Source: Xanthomonas hortorum pv. pelargonii (lineage in GTDB: Bacteria > Pseudomonadota > Gammaproteobacteria > Xanthomonadales > Xanthomonadaceae). From it: 64,000 nt of DNA. Positions within the stretch are counted from its first letter, which is position 1. The number at the start of each line of letters is the position of its first letter. Below are positions 6,697-14,917 of this stretch, piece after piece. The stretch spans positions 2,046,001 through 2,110,000 of the forward strand of contig NZ_CP098604.1 of the NCBI RefSeq assembly GCF_024499015.1. The letters are read 5' to 3'. Position numbers and translations under genes: made by a program. The notes beneath the pieces were generated by a model. That model saw only the letters and a list, made by a program, of their open reading frames with translations, did no database searches and was not told where the DNA came from.

Positions 6697-7740
6697 TTAC
6701 AGATCGTCGAAGCCGTTATCCGAGTTGGTCTTCTTGTACGAGGCATTCCGCATCTCGAAGAAGTCGGTCTTGGTCTCGGTGAAGTTGTCGGCGTAGGCCT
6801 TGATCCACGGCATCACGTTGTCGTTGGCGCCTTCGTACAGCTTCTCGATGCCGAGCATGCCGGCCATCTTGTTGGCGCGGTACTTCACGTAGCGGATCAT
6901 CTCGTCCACGTCGATGCCGTCGATGCCGTCCAGCACTTCGGCAGTCCACACGGTTTCCAGGTCGATCGCGTGCTCGAAGGCCTTGTGCACGTAGTCGGTG
7001 AGCTGGTCGCCCTGCAGCGCCTGGTTCTCGCCGATGATGGCGCGAATCAGCTCACTGATGAACTTGGAATGCGCCAGCTCATCGCGGTTGATGAAGCTGA
7101 TGATCTTGCCGGTGCCGGTCATGCGGTTCTGGCGGACCAGATTGTAGAAATACGCAAAGCCGGAATAGAAGTTGATGCCTTCCAGGATCGAGGACTGGAT
7201 CAGCGCGCGGATCAGCGTTTCGGCGGTCTTGTCGCGCAGGAAGTCGTCGTAGGCGCCCATGATCGGCGCGTTGCGCTTGATGATGGTCGGGTGCGTGCGG
7301 GCAAGCTCGAACACGCGGTTCTGGTCGGCCAGGCCGGTGATCGAGGCCAGCACGTAGCTGTAGCTCTCGTTATGGATCACTTCCTGCTGACCGATGATCG
7401 CGGCATTGGCATGCGCGGCCGGGTCGGTGATGTATTCGGCGACGTTGTAGATGAAGCGGGTCTGCGGCGAATCCAGCGTGGCCAGCAAGCCGATGATCGA
7501 ATCGTAGGCATTCTTCTCGCGCGCCGACAGCTCGTTGTACTGGCGCGCGTCGCCCTTCATGTCCACCTCGTCGGGGATCCAGAAGTTGGTCGACAGCTCC
7601 TTGTACGCCCGATAGAAGGACGGGTACGGGATGTCGTTCCAGTTGAGGATGCCGGAGGTCTGGCCATTGATGATGGCGGTGGAGCGATTGGGGTGACGCG
7701 GCTCCAGGATCTTGATGCGCTCAAGCGGTGTTGCGGACAT
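6697..7740 (-). CDS. nrdB: Ribonucleoside-diphosphate reductase beta subunit
   Basis: The 347-residue class I beta subunit provides the radical cofactor for dNTP synthesis in the cytosol. All expected metal ligands are visible: Asp90 (LATLDSPQ), Glu120 and His123 (QQEVIHNESY), Glu187 (SSILEGINF), Glu221 and His224 (NRDELAHSKF). The radical-forming Tyr127 lies four residues after His123, as in tyrosyl-radical class Ia enzymes. The acidic C-terminal tail SDNGFDDL should bind the alpha subunit. It follows nrdA on the same strand after 177 bases containing two hairpins, and is followed by the DUF3800 module and then a flavodoxin and thioredoxin-like gene. Confidence 0.96.
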   Translation of the reverse strand: MSATPLERIKILEPRHPNRSTAIINGQTSGILNWNDIPYPSFYRAYKELSTNFWIPDEVDMKGDARQYNELSAREKNAYDSIIGLLATLDSPQTRFIYNVAEYITDPAAHANAAIIGQQEVIHNESYSYVLASITGLADQNRVFELARTHPTIIKRNAPIMGAYDDFLRDKTAETLIRALIQSSILEGINFYSGFAYFYNLVRQNRMTGTGKIISFINRDELAHSKFISELIRAIIGENQALQGDQLTDYVHKAFEHAIDLETVWTAEVLDGIDGIDVDEMIRYVKYRANKMAGMLGIEKLYEGANDNVMPWIKAYADNFTETKTDFFEMRNASYKKTNSDNGFDDL

Positions 7741-7869
7741 GGGTCTTTACTCGTCTTTCAGGCGTCGCGCGCGCGTGCAGCAGGGACGACGGTAGCAATC
7801 GTTCTGGAGGAAAGCCCCCTGAGTCAGGGCGCGCCAAAGGCGCGGGGTGTGGATGCTGATGAGCTGGGG

Positions 7870-7918
7870 CCCATGGTTCGCAAGGCGAACCATGGGGAGC
7901 TGAAGCGCGAATGCGCTT
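7870..7918 (-). promoter_or_regulatory. Two hairpins in the nrdA-nrdB intergenic region
   Basis: A perfect 12-bp stem, CCCATGGTTCGC at 7870-7881 with its complement at 7885-7896, has a 3-nt loop. A second, smaller one (AAGCGC / GCGCTT, 7903-7918) abuts the nrdA stop codon. Neither has a T tract, so mRNA stabilisation or processing between alpha and beta seems more likely than termination. Confidence 0.5.
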
Positions 7919-10419
7919 TAGCTCGAACACCACTCGCATTCGCTGATGTCGATGTCGTTGGAACGCACGTAGTACGTGGTCTTCAGGCCTTCGCGCCAGG
8001 CGGTCATGTGCAGATCCAGCAACGTGCTCGCACGGATGGTGCTGGGCACGTAGAAGTTGAAGCTGATCGACTGGTCGATATGCCGCTGACGACGCGCGTT
8101 CTGGCGCACGCTGGCGAACTGGTCGACCTTGTAGGCGCCCTTTTCGTAGTACGGCCAGGTTTCCAGCGACAGGCCGGGCGCGGCGACCGGACGACGGAAG
8201 TCCTTCTTCTCTTCGTAGTAGAACGCGCTGTAGATCGGGTCGATCGAGGCGGTGGAGCCGGCGATCTGTGCGGTGCTCATGTTCGGCGCAACCGCCAGCA
8301 TCCAGGCATTGCGCACGCCATTGACGGCCACCTGCGCGGACAACTCCAGCCACTGCGGGCTGTTGTAGTCGCGCGCACGGAAGTACTCGCCGGTGTGCCA
8401 GTCGCTGCCGCGGAACACGCTGTAGGTGCCCTTTTCCTTGGCCAGCTCCATGCTCGCCTGGACGGTCAGATAGTTGATGCGTTCGTACAGCTCGTCGCTG
8501 TAATCCTCGGCTTCCTTGGCGTTCCAATGGATGGACTTCTGCGCGAGCAGATGGTGCCAGCCGAAGGTGCCCAGACCGATCGCGCGATACTTCTGGTTGG
8601 TGATGGTAGTCTGCGGCACCGGCAACTGATTCAGATCGATCACGTTGTCGAGCATGCGCACCTGGATCGGGATCAAGCGCTCCAGTACGTCGGCACCCAG
8701 CAGATCAGCCTGGTCGTCCTGCGCGATGATCGCGCGGCCCAGGTTGATCGAGGACAGGTTGCACACGACGAAGTCGCCCGCCTTCTTGGTGGTGACGATC
8801 TGATTGCCGCTGATGATCTCCTGCATCATCCGCGTCGGGCTCATGTTCTGCAGGATCTCGGTGCACAGGTTGGACGAATAGACCATGCCCTCGTGCTTGT
8901 TCGGATTCTTGCGATTGACTTCATCGCGATAGAACATGAACGGGTTGCCGGTTTCCAGCTGGCTGACCATGATGCGCTTGAAGATCTCGATCGCCTTGAC
9001 GGTCTTGCGCGTGATGCGCTCGTCGGCGACGACTTCCTCATACTTGCGACGGAAGCTGCTGTTGGCATCGCCCTTCTTCTCGTCGTAGAAGTCCTGCAGA
9101 TACCAGCCCTTGATGCGCTTGACTTCGTGCGGATCGAACAGATACCAGTCGCCGCGACGCTCGACCGCTTCCATGAACAGGTCGGGGATGCACACCGAGG
9201 TGAACACGTCGTGCGCGCGCAGACGCTGGTCGCCGTTGTTCAGGCGCAGATCCAGGAACGCTTCGATGTCGCGATGGAAGATGTCCAGATAGACCGCGAT
9301 AGCGCCCTTGCGCTGGCCCAGCTGATCCACCGACACCGCGGTGTTGTTGAGCTGCTTGATCCACGGCACCACGCCGCCGGAGGAATTGGACACGCCGCGG
9401 ATCGCCGAACCCGACGAACGCACATAGCCCAGGTACGCGCCGACGCCACCGCCGTGCTTGGACACGCGCGCCACATCGGTATTGGAGTCGTAGATGCCCT
9501 GCAGGCTGTCGTCGACGGTGTCGATGAAGCAACTCGAGAGCTGGCCGCCGACCTTGCCGGCATTGGCCAGCGTGGGCGTGGCCACGGTCATGTACAGGTT
9601 GGACAGCGCCCAGTAGGCCTCGCCCACCAGCTGCATGCGGCGCTCGCGGCTGCCCTTGCCGGTGCCGATCTCGTCCTGCATCAGATACAGCGCAATCGTC
9701 AGCCAACGCTCCTGCGGCAGCTCGAACACGCCGCGCGAGTTGTCGGTGGCCAGGTAACGCGTGGCCAGCAGGTACAGGCCGTTGTAGGCGAACAAGGTAT
9801 CGCGCTCGGGCGCGATCATCTTGCCGGCTTCGATCAGTTCGTCCTTGGAATAGCGGCGCAGGATGTCGTTGGAATAGACATTGCGGTCGGCCAGGCTCTC
9901 CTGCAGGCCGACGAACGAGCCGTACTTCTGGCTGGCGTCGTAGAACCGGTTGCGGCTGGCGCGCTTGTACAGGCGGCGCAGGTACAGACGCGCAGCGAAG
10001 TGCTCCCACTCCGGGGTGGTCAGATCGACGCGGGCCTCGGCCTCGCGGATCAGGTGGTCGACCAGGTCGTCGGCGTTGACGCTGTCCTTGCGATCGACGA
10101 AGCCGAACACCGAGCGCTTGTAGTCGGCCACGTCCAGCTGCGGGAATTCGGCATGGATCTGGTCGATGGCGCGCTCCAGGCGCTCCGGCTCGAACGGAAT
10201 CTTGCGGTTGCCGGCTTCCTTGGTGATCCAGGTGGAGACGGTTTGTTCTTCGATGGTCTGTGCGTGCATTGCAATGGCTTGGCGGGGGTGCGGCACAACA
10301 TCCGACGGGTCGGTCGATTCAAGCGCGCCGCAACTGGGTGCGCTGACACTGGCGGGAACGCTGGGGGTGGTAACTGAGGTACCGCCGGCGATCGCGGCAA
10401 GGGTGTCGTTGGTGGTCAT
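7918..10419 (-). CDS. nrdA: Ribonucleoside-diphosphate reductase alpha subunit
   Basis: The 833-residue catalytic subunit of class I ribonucleotide reductase reduces NDPs to dNDPs. Recognisable parts in order are a Pro/Ser-rich N terminus; a region about residues 62-160 resembling a degenerate ATP cone (ITKEAGNRKIPFEPERLERA); the first redox cysteine (GGQLSSCFID); the catalytic N-x-C-x-E loop (SSNLCTEIL); the partner cysteine (FVVCNLSSINL); and the C-terminal shuttle pair CEWC. Whether the cone still binds dATP cannot be told. It is the first large gene of the nrd operon. Upstream lie a NrdR-type box and promoter near 10724-10756 and a leader of about 300 nt. Its ATG overlaps the TGA of a possible 63-codon ORF. 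Confidence 0.96.
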   Translation of the reverse strand: MTTNDTLAAIAGGTSVTTPSVPASVSAPSCGALESTDPSDVVPHPRQAIAMHAQTIEEQTVSTWITKEAGNRKIPFEPERLERAIDQIHAEFPQLDVADYKRSVFGFVDRKDSVNADDLVDHLIREAEARVDLTTPEWEHFAARLYLRRLYKRASRNRFYDASQKYGSFVGLQESLADRNVYSNDILRRYSKDELIEAGKMIAPERDTLFAYNGLYLLATRYLATDNSRGVFELPQERWLTIALYLMQDEIGTGKGSRERRMQLVGEAYWALSNLYMTVATPTLANAGKVGGQLSSCFIDTVDDSLQGIYDSNTDVARVSKHGGGVGAYLGYVRSSGSAIRGVSNSSGGVVPWIKQLNNTAVSVDQLGQRKGAIAVYLDIFHRDIEAFLDLRLNNGDQRLRAHDVFTSVCIPDLFMEAVERRGDWYLFDPHEVKRIKGWYLQDFYDEKKGDANSSFRRKYEEVVADERITRKTVKAIEIFKRIMVSQLETGNPFMFYRDEVNRKNPNKHEGMVYSSNLCTEILQNMSPTRMMQEIISGNQIVTTKKAGDFVVCNLSSINLGRAIIAQDDQADLLGADVLERLIPIQVRMLDNVIDLNQLPVPQTTITNQKYRAIGLGTFGWHHLLAQKSIHWNAKEAEDYSDELYERINYLTVQASMELAKEKGTYSVFRGSDWHTGEYFRARDYNSPQWLELSAQVAVNGVRNAWMLAVAPNMSTAQIAGSTASIDPIYSAFYYEEKKDFRRPVAAPGLSLETWPYYEKGAYKVDQFASVRQNARRQRHIDQSISFNFYVPSTIRASTLLDLHMTAWREGLKTTYYVRSNDIDISECEWCSS

Positions 10420-10607
10420 GCGTCTTCCGATACGTGGTTACACAAGCCCATCTCTTGGATGGAAACCGGAGCCTGGGAACTCTTGGTGGTACCAGTGACG
10501 CCCGGACGCCAAGCGTTCGCGAACATGCCACCAACTCCAGAGATGCCATTACCGGCACCGCGCGTCGTGCATGCACGCGGCTTGGACAGGCTGGGGGGGT
10601 GGCTCAC
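10416..10607 (-). CDS. Possible small leader ORF overlapping the nrdA start
   Basis: A GTG-initiated frame of 63 codons ends in TGA that shares ATGA with the nrdA start, the arrangement typical of translational coupling. The last 45 codons look ordered (GAGNGISGVGGMFANAW, then PVSIQEMGLCNHVSEDA) and lack rare-codon runs, but there is no clear ribosome site before the GTG. It lies inside the long nrdA leader, so it may be a true small protein, a leader peptide, or chance openness of structured RNA. I do not recognise the protein. Confidence 0.4.
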   Translation of the reverse strand: MSHPPSLSKPRACTTRGAGNGISGVGGMFANAWRPGVTGTTKSSQAPVSIQEMGLCNHVSEDA

Positions 10608-10655
10608 ATTGGAACATGCGAACCGTCACGACCCAGACCAAATGCTAATTGAACT

Positions 10656-10704
10656 CTTTTTCCAACTTCGGCCTTAGCGTGGCTAAGGCCGAAGTTGGAA
10701 AAAG
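10656..10704. repeat. Perfect 23-bp inverted repeat in the nrdA leader
   Basis: Bases 10656-10678 are the exact reverse complement of 10682-10704, with a 3-nt loop. The stem starts with a T run and ends with an A run on both strands, opposite to a normal terminator. It would lie about 20 nt after the predicted nrdA transcription start and fold as a very stable RNA hairpin, or as a cruciform in DNA. Confidence 0.75.
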
Positions 10705-10723
10705 GAAGTCAAATTCAGCGTGA

Positions 10724-10756
10724 CCACAAGATAGTGTGGTTAGCGGTGCGATGCAA
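10724..10756 (-). promoter_or_regulatory. nrdA promoter with overlapping NrdR-type box
   Basis: On the minus strand TTGCAT (10756-10751) and TATCTT (10733-10728) are 17 bases apart. The 16-base partial palindrome CCACAAGATAGTGTGG at 10724-10739 matches 12 of 16 positions of the NrdR box consensus (aCaCwAtATaTwGtGt) and covers the -10 hexamer, fitting repression by NrdR. The usual second box about 31 bases away is not evident. The start site would be near 10721, giving a leader of about 300 nt. Confidence 0.6.
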
Positions 10757-10860
10757 CCCAAGAAGCAGGTGATTTTTGTGACTGTGTAAAGGAATAGAAC
10801 TTGCTTAGTACTGCAGCCAGCAGACCTATTTTAAACGAGAGAATTGGCCGTTCAGGTTAC

Positions 10861-11901
10861 TCAGATCTCGGTCGGGCCGACGTGGTGGCGCTTGCGGTAG
10901 CGGATCGACGACCACACCGAGGCGGCGATGAAGGCCACCCCGATCAGGCCGGTGAGCACTTCCGGCACGTGGTACACGGTGCCGACCAGCATGATGATCG
11001 CCAGCACGCCGATGGCGTAATGCGCGCCGTGCTCCAGGAACACGAACTCGTCCAGCGTGCCCTTGTGCACCAGATAGACCGTCATCGAACGCACGAACAT
11101 CGCGCCGATCGCCAGGCCCAGCATGATGATGACCACATCGCGGGTGATCGCGAACGCACCGATCACCCCATCGAACGAGAACGAGGCATCCAGCACTTCC
11201 AGGTACAGGAATGCGGCGATGCCAGAGCGCTTGGCCGGGCCCATGCCGTCTTCGCTCTCTTCGGACTCGAACAAGGCATCCACGCTGCCCACCAGCAAGT
11301 AAAGCAGGATGCCGCCCAGGCCGGCGAACAGCACGCTCTGGAAGACCGCATCGGGCAGGAACAGCTTGGTGCACAGCAGGACCGTCACCGCCACGATCAC
11401 CGACATCGCATCGGCCTTGCCCAGCTTGCCGACCAACCGCTCCACCGGCCCGAGCCAGTGCAGCTTGCGCTCCTGGTCGAACAGGAAGTTGAGGAACACC
11501 AGCAACAGGAACATGCCACCGAAGGCGGCGATCGACGGGTAATGGTCGGTCAGCACCTGGCTGTAGCGTTCCGGCTCCTTGAGCGCCATCTGCATCACCG
11601 GCACCAGGCCCATGCCGGTGGCCACCGACACGATCACGATCGGGAACACCAGGCGCATGCCGAACACCGCGATCAGGATGCCCACGGTCAGGAACAATTT
11701 TTGCCAGAACGCGTTCATGTGCTTGAGCACACCGGCGTTGACCACCGCGTTGTCGAACGACAACGACACTTCCAGCACGCTCAGCACCAGGCATAGCCAC
11801 AGCGCCTGCCACAGGCCCATCGAGGTGGTGTGGCCCCACCAGGCAGCAACGCCCAGGCAGACGGCTGTAACCAAGAACGACATTCTGAAATCGCGAAACA
11901 T
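10861..11901 (-). CDS. TerC/DUF475-family integral membrane protein
   Basis: The 346-residue protein has nine or so hydrophobic segments and two copies of the acidic intramembrane signature of the TerC superfamily: VSLSFDNAVVNAGVL in the N-terminal half and ASFSFDGVIGAFAIT in the C-terminal half. The family is linked to metal-ion export or to metalation of secreted proteins and to tellurite resistance loci; the exact substrate of the DUF475 branch is not established. ATG 11901 (MFRDFRMSFLVTA) is preceded by GGGAG at good distance, so I prefer it over a start 17 codons earlier. It appears to be a single gene with its own promoter region. Confidence 0.85.
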   Translation of the reverse strand: MFRDFRMSFLVTAVCLGVAAWWGHTTSMGLWQALWLCLVLSVLEVSLSFDNAVVNAGVLKHMNAFWQKLFLTVGILIAVFGMRLVFPIVIVSVATGMGLVPVMQMALKEPERYSQVLTDHYPSIAAFGGMFLLLVFLNFLFDQERKLHWLGPVERLVGKLGKADAMSVIVAVTVLLCTKLFLPDAVFQSVLFAGLGGILLYLLVGSVDALFESEESEDGMGPAKRSGIAAFLYLEVLDASFSFDGVIGAFAITRDVVIIMLGLAIGAMFVRSMTVYLVHKGTLDEFVFLEHGAHYAIGVLAIIMLVGTVYHVPEVLTGLIGVAFIAASVWSSIRYRKRHHVGPTEI

Positions 11902-12007
11902 TGACACTCCCAGGCGGGCCGAGACGACAGCCGGAGCAACGGGCCAGGGCAAGGCCCGGCAGATCCGGCGTGTGGTGGAGGATGGGGGACCGCGGCGTGA
12001 CGCAACG

Positions 12008-14716
12008 TCAGGCCGGGCGCGGCTCGCCCATTATAGGGAGTGTCACCGCCATCAGGGTCGCATCGTCCGGATCCGGGCGTACCCCGAAGCCCAGGCTCTG
12101 GCACATCGCCAGCATGGTGCGGTTCTCGCGCAGCACCTGGCCTTCGATCTGTTTGAGGCCCAGCCAGCGCGCGTACTCGATCATGATGCGCATCAGTTGC
12201 CAGCCGATGCCGTGGCCCTTGAGGTCCGAGCGGATCAGGATGCCGTACTCGCCGCCCTCGTAATCGGCGTCGGCATGCAGGCGCACCGCACCGAGCATGT
12301 CGCCGCTCTTGGGGTCGATGGCTACCAGCGCGATCGAGCGCGCGTAATCGAGCTGGGTCAGCCGCGCGATGAATTCGTGGCTGAAATGCTTGACCGACTG
12401 GAAGAACCGCAGCCGCAGGTCCTCGTCGGTGACCCGCGCGAAGAAGGCGCGGAACAGCGCGTCATCTTCCGGGCGGACCGGGCGCACCAACGCGTGGGTG
12501 CCATCGCCGAGCGCGATCTGGCGCTCCCATTCCTTCGGATACGGAAAGATCGCAAAGCGCGGATGGCCGCGGCCCTTGTGCAGCTTGCGCGCCGGCGCCA
12601 CCGCCACGCGCGCGTCCAGCGCGATCACGCCATCGCGGTCGGCCAGCAGCGGATTGATATCCAGCTCGGTGATTTCGGGGATATCGGCCGCCAGCTGCGC
12701 CAGCTTGACCAACACAAGCGCCACCGCGCGCTCGTCGGCGGCCGGCACGTCGCGGTAGGCCTTGAGGATGCGCGAGACCCGCGTACGCCCGATCAACTCG
12801 TGGGCCAGGCGCAGGTCCAGCGGCGGCAAGGCCAGTTCGCGGTCGTTGATGACTTCCACCGCAGTCCCGCCGCGCCCGAACACGATCGCCGGGCCGAACA
12901 CCGGGTCGTCGGCAATGCCGGCGATCAGTTCGCGCGCCTTGGGCCGCAGCACGGTGGGTTGCACGATCACCCCTTCGATGACCGCATCGGGTTGCGCCGC
13001 GCGCGCGCGTGCCAGGATGCCGGCCGCCGCTTCGCGCACCGCCGCCACGCTGGACAGATTCAGGCGCACGCCGTCGACATCGGACTTGTGCGCGATGTCG
13101 TTGGACAACACCTTCAAAGTCACCGTGCGGCCGACAGCCAGCAGCGGGTCGGCCAGCAAGGCCGCCTCGTTGGCGGTGGCCGCCACCTGCAGCGGCACGA
13201 TCGGGATGCCGTAGGCGGCCAGCAAGCGGTTGGTGGCGACCGGATCCAGCCAACGGCGGCCGGCGGCCAAGGCTTCATCGACCACCGCGCGGGCGATGCC
13301 GGCATCCACCACGAAGTCTTCCGGCAGGCTGGGCGGGGTTTCCATCAACGCCGCCTGCGCCTCGCGGTAGCGCACCAGGTGGGTGAAGCCGCGCACCGCA
13401 TCCGATTCGGTGGCATAGGTGGGCACGCGCGCAGCATTGAGCGCGGCGATCGCCGCATCGTCCTGGCCCAGCCACACCGCGAATACCGGCTTTTCGCGCT
13501 GATAGCGGTCGCGTTGGTCCAGCGCGCGGGTCAACGCCTTGGCCGCGTCGGCCGAGGAGGTGAACGCGGTCGGCACATTGACCACCAGCAGCGCGTCGTT
13601 CTCCGGATCGTCCAGCAAGGCTTCGATCGCCGCGGCATACCGCGGCCCATCGGCGTCGACGATGATGTCCACCGGATTGCTGCGCGACCAGCCTTCGGGC
13701 AGCGATTGATCCAGCCGCTCCAAGGTCTTGGCCGACAACTCCGCCAGGGTGCCGCCGCGCAGCACCAGCTGGTCCACCGCCAGCTGCCCCACCCCGCCGC
13801 CATTGCTCAAGATAGCCAGGCGCCGGCCGGGAAAACTGCCGAGCCGGCCCAGCGTTTCGGCGGCGGCGAACAGCTCGTCCAGCGCGCCCACCCGCAACAG
13901 GCCGGCACGCGCGAACGCAGCGCCATACACCGCATCCGAGCCGGCCAGCGCCTGCGCGTGGGTGTCGGCATTCGGGTTGATGCGGAACTGGCGGCCGGAC
14001 TTGACCACCACCACCGGTTTGGCGCGCGCGGCGGCACGTGCGGCCGACATGAACTTGCGCGCATCGCCGATGCGTTCGACATACAGCAGGATCGCGCGGG
14101 TGCGGTAGTCGGTGGCGAAGTAGTCGAGCAGATCGCCGAAATCCACATCCAGCGTATCGCCCAGCGACACCACCGCCGAGAACCCCACCGAACGCGCCAC
14201 GCCCCATTCCACCAAGGCGGCGGCAATCGCGCTGGATTCGGAAATCAGCGCCAGATCGCCCGCCTGCGGGCAATGCGCGGCGATGCTGGCATTGAGCCGC
14301 GCATGCGGGGCGATCACACCCAGGCAATGCGGGCCGAGAATACGCATGCCCTTGGCACGCGCCGAGGCTTCCATGCGCGCGGCCGGCGAGCCGGGGCCGC
14401 TGCCGAGACCTGCAGTCAGGATGATCGCCGCGGCCACCCCGCGCCGTGCGGCAATCGAGACGATGCGCGGCACGATGCGCGCCGGGGCGGTGATCACCAC
14501 CAAGTCCGGCACCCAGGCCAGATCGGTCAGGCGCGCCACCGTGCGCACGCCATCGATCTCGTTGTAACGCGGGCTCACCCAGCCGATCTGCCCGGGAAAC
14601 CCGGCCGCGCGCAGGTTGCGCACCACCGCGCGCCCGGCCGAACGATCGCGCGGACTGCCGCCCACCACCGCCACGGTGGTGGGACGAAAGACCTGCTGCA
14701 GGTGATAGGTGCTCAT
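12008..14716 (-). CDS. patZ: Pat/PatZ-type protein lysine acyltransferase: NDP-forming acyl-CoA synthetase domains plus GNAT
   Basis: The 902-residue protein has the architecture of E. coli PatZ (YfiQ). A CoA-binding Rossmann domain (FRPTTVAVVGGSPRDRSAGR) is followed by succinyl-CoA-ligase-like domains, an ATP-grasp domain (VTLKVLSNDIAHKSDVDGVRL, then GRGGTAVEVINDRELALPP) and a C-terminal GNAT domain from about residue 745 (VRPVRPEDDALFRAFF … RSDLKGHGIGWQLM, the acetyl-CoA loop). PatZ enzymes acetylate lysines such as that of acetyl-CoA synthetase. The usual ligase motifs are altered here (GPHCLG for GPNCLG, SESSA for SQSGA), so the synthetase half is probably regulatory rather than catalytic. 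It is a single gene; ATG 14716 starts MSTYHLQQVF, as in homologues. Confidence 0.88.
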   Translation of the reverse strand: MSTYHLQQVFRPTTVAVVGGSPRDRSAGRAVVRNLRAAGFPGQIGWVSPRYNEIDGVRTVARLTDLAWVPDLVVITAPARIVPRIVSIAARRGVAAAIILTAGLGSGPGSPAARMEASARAKGMRILGPHCLGVIAPHARLNASIAAHCPQAGDLALISESSAIAAALVEWGVARSVGFSAVVSLGDTLDVDFGDLLDYFATDYRTRAILLYVERIGDARKFMSAARAAARAKPVVVVKSGRQFRINPNADTHAQALAGSDAVYGAAFARAGLLRVGALDELFAAAETLGRLGSFPGRRLAILSNGGGVGQLAVDQLVLRGGTLAELSAKTLERLDQSLPEGWSRSNPVDIIVDADGPRYAAAIEALLDDPENDALLVVNVPTAFTSSADAAKALTRALDQRDRYQREKPVFAVWLGQDDAAIAALNAARVPTYATESDAVRGFTHLVRYREAQAALMETPPSLPEDFVVDAGIARAVVDEALAAGRRWLDPVATNRLLAAYGIPIVPLQVAATANEAALLADPLLAVGRTVTLKVLSNDIAHKSDVDGVRLNLSSVAAVREAAAGILARARAAQPDAVIEGVIVQPTVLRPKARELIAGIADDPVFGPAIVFGRGGTAVEVINDRELALPPLDLRLAHELIGRTRVSRILKAYRDVPAADERAVALVLVKLAQLAADIPEITELDINPLLADRDGVIALDARVAVAPARKLHKGRGHPRFAIFPYPKEWERQIALGDGTHALVRPVRPEDDALFRAFFARVTDEDLRLRFFQSVKHFSHEFIARLTQLDYARSIALVAIDPKSGDMLGAVRLHADADYEGGEYGILIRSDLKGHGIGWQLMRIMIEYARWLGLKQIEGQVLRENRTMLAMCQSLGFGVRPDPDDATLMAVTLPIMGEPRPA

Positions 14717-14816
14717 GGCAAAGGCGACGACGGGGGAAGCGGACACGGTACACGTCGGCCCAAGCCGACGTCATCGACCCGAAGGCCGCAGAACAACGAC
14801 GGAGTCCACACACTTG

Positions 14817-14845
14817 TTGTGAACGATTCGCATTTTCGTTAATAT
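14817..14845 (+). promoter_or_regulatory. Fur-box-overlapped promoter of the TonB receptor cluster
   Basis: TTGTGA (14817-14822) and TAATAT (14840-14845) are spaced by 17 bases. The 19-base segment 14819-14837 agrees with the Fur consensus GATAATGATTATCATTATC at 13 of 19 positions, with the central GATT and CATT intact. A repressor here would cover the spacer. It precedes the DUF4198 gene by about 70 bases, so iron control of the three-gene cluster is likely. Confidence 0.55.
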
Positions 14846-14917
14846 TGCGTGGTCAGCCAGCTTTCAGCGCCGCCCCGCGCCCATGCCGCCAGCGACTCAT
14901 TCGGAACAGGGCCCCCC

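Noticed and set aside
6970..10377. A very long plus-strand open frame antisense to nrdA and nrdB
   Set aside because: It is the high-GC shadow of nrdA/nrdB codons; both real proteins have all catalytic residues, and the antisense product is low-complexity without domains.
10420..10720. Cobalamin riboswitch in the nrdA leader
   Set aside because: Considered because B12 switches control some nrd genes, but no B12-box or expected core segments were found.
11579..14842. Long plus-strand frame opposite the PatZ-type gene
   Set aside because: Shadow of strong third-position GC bias; no start signal or domain.
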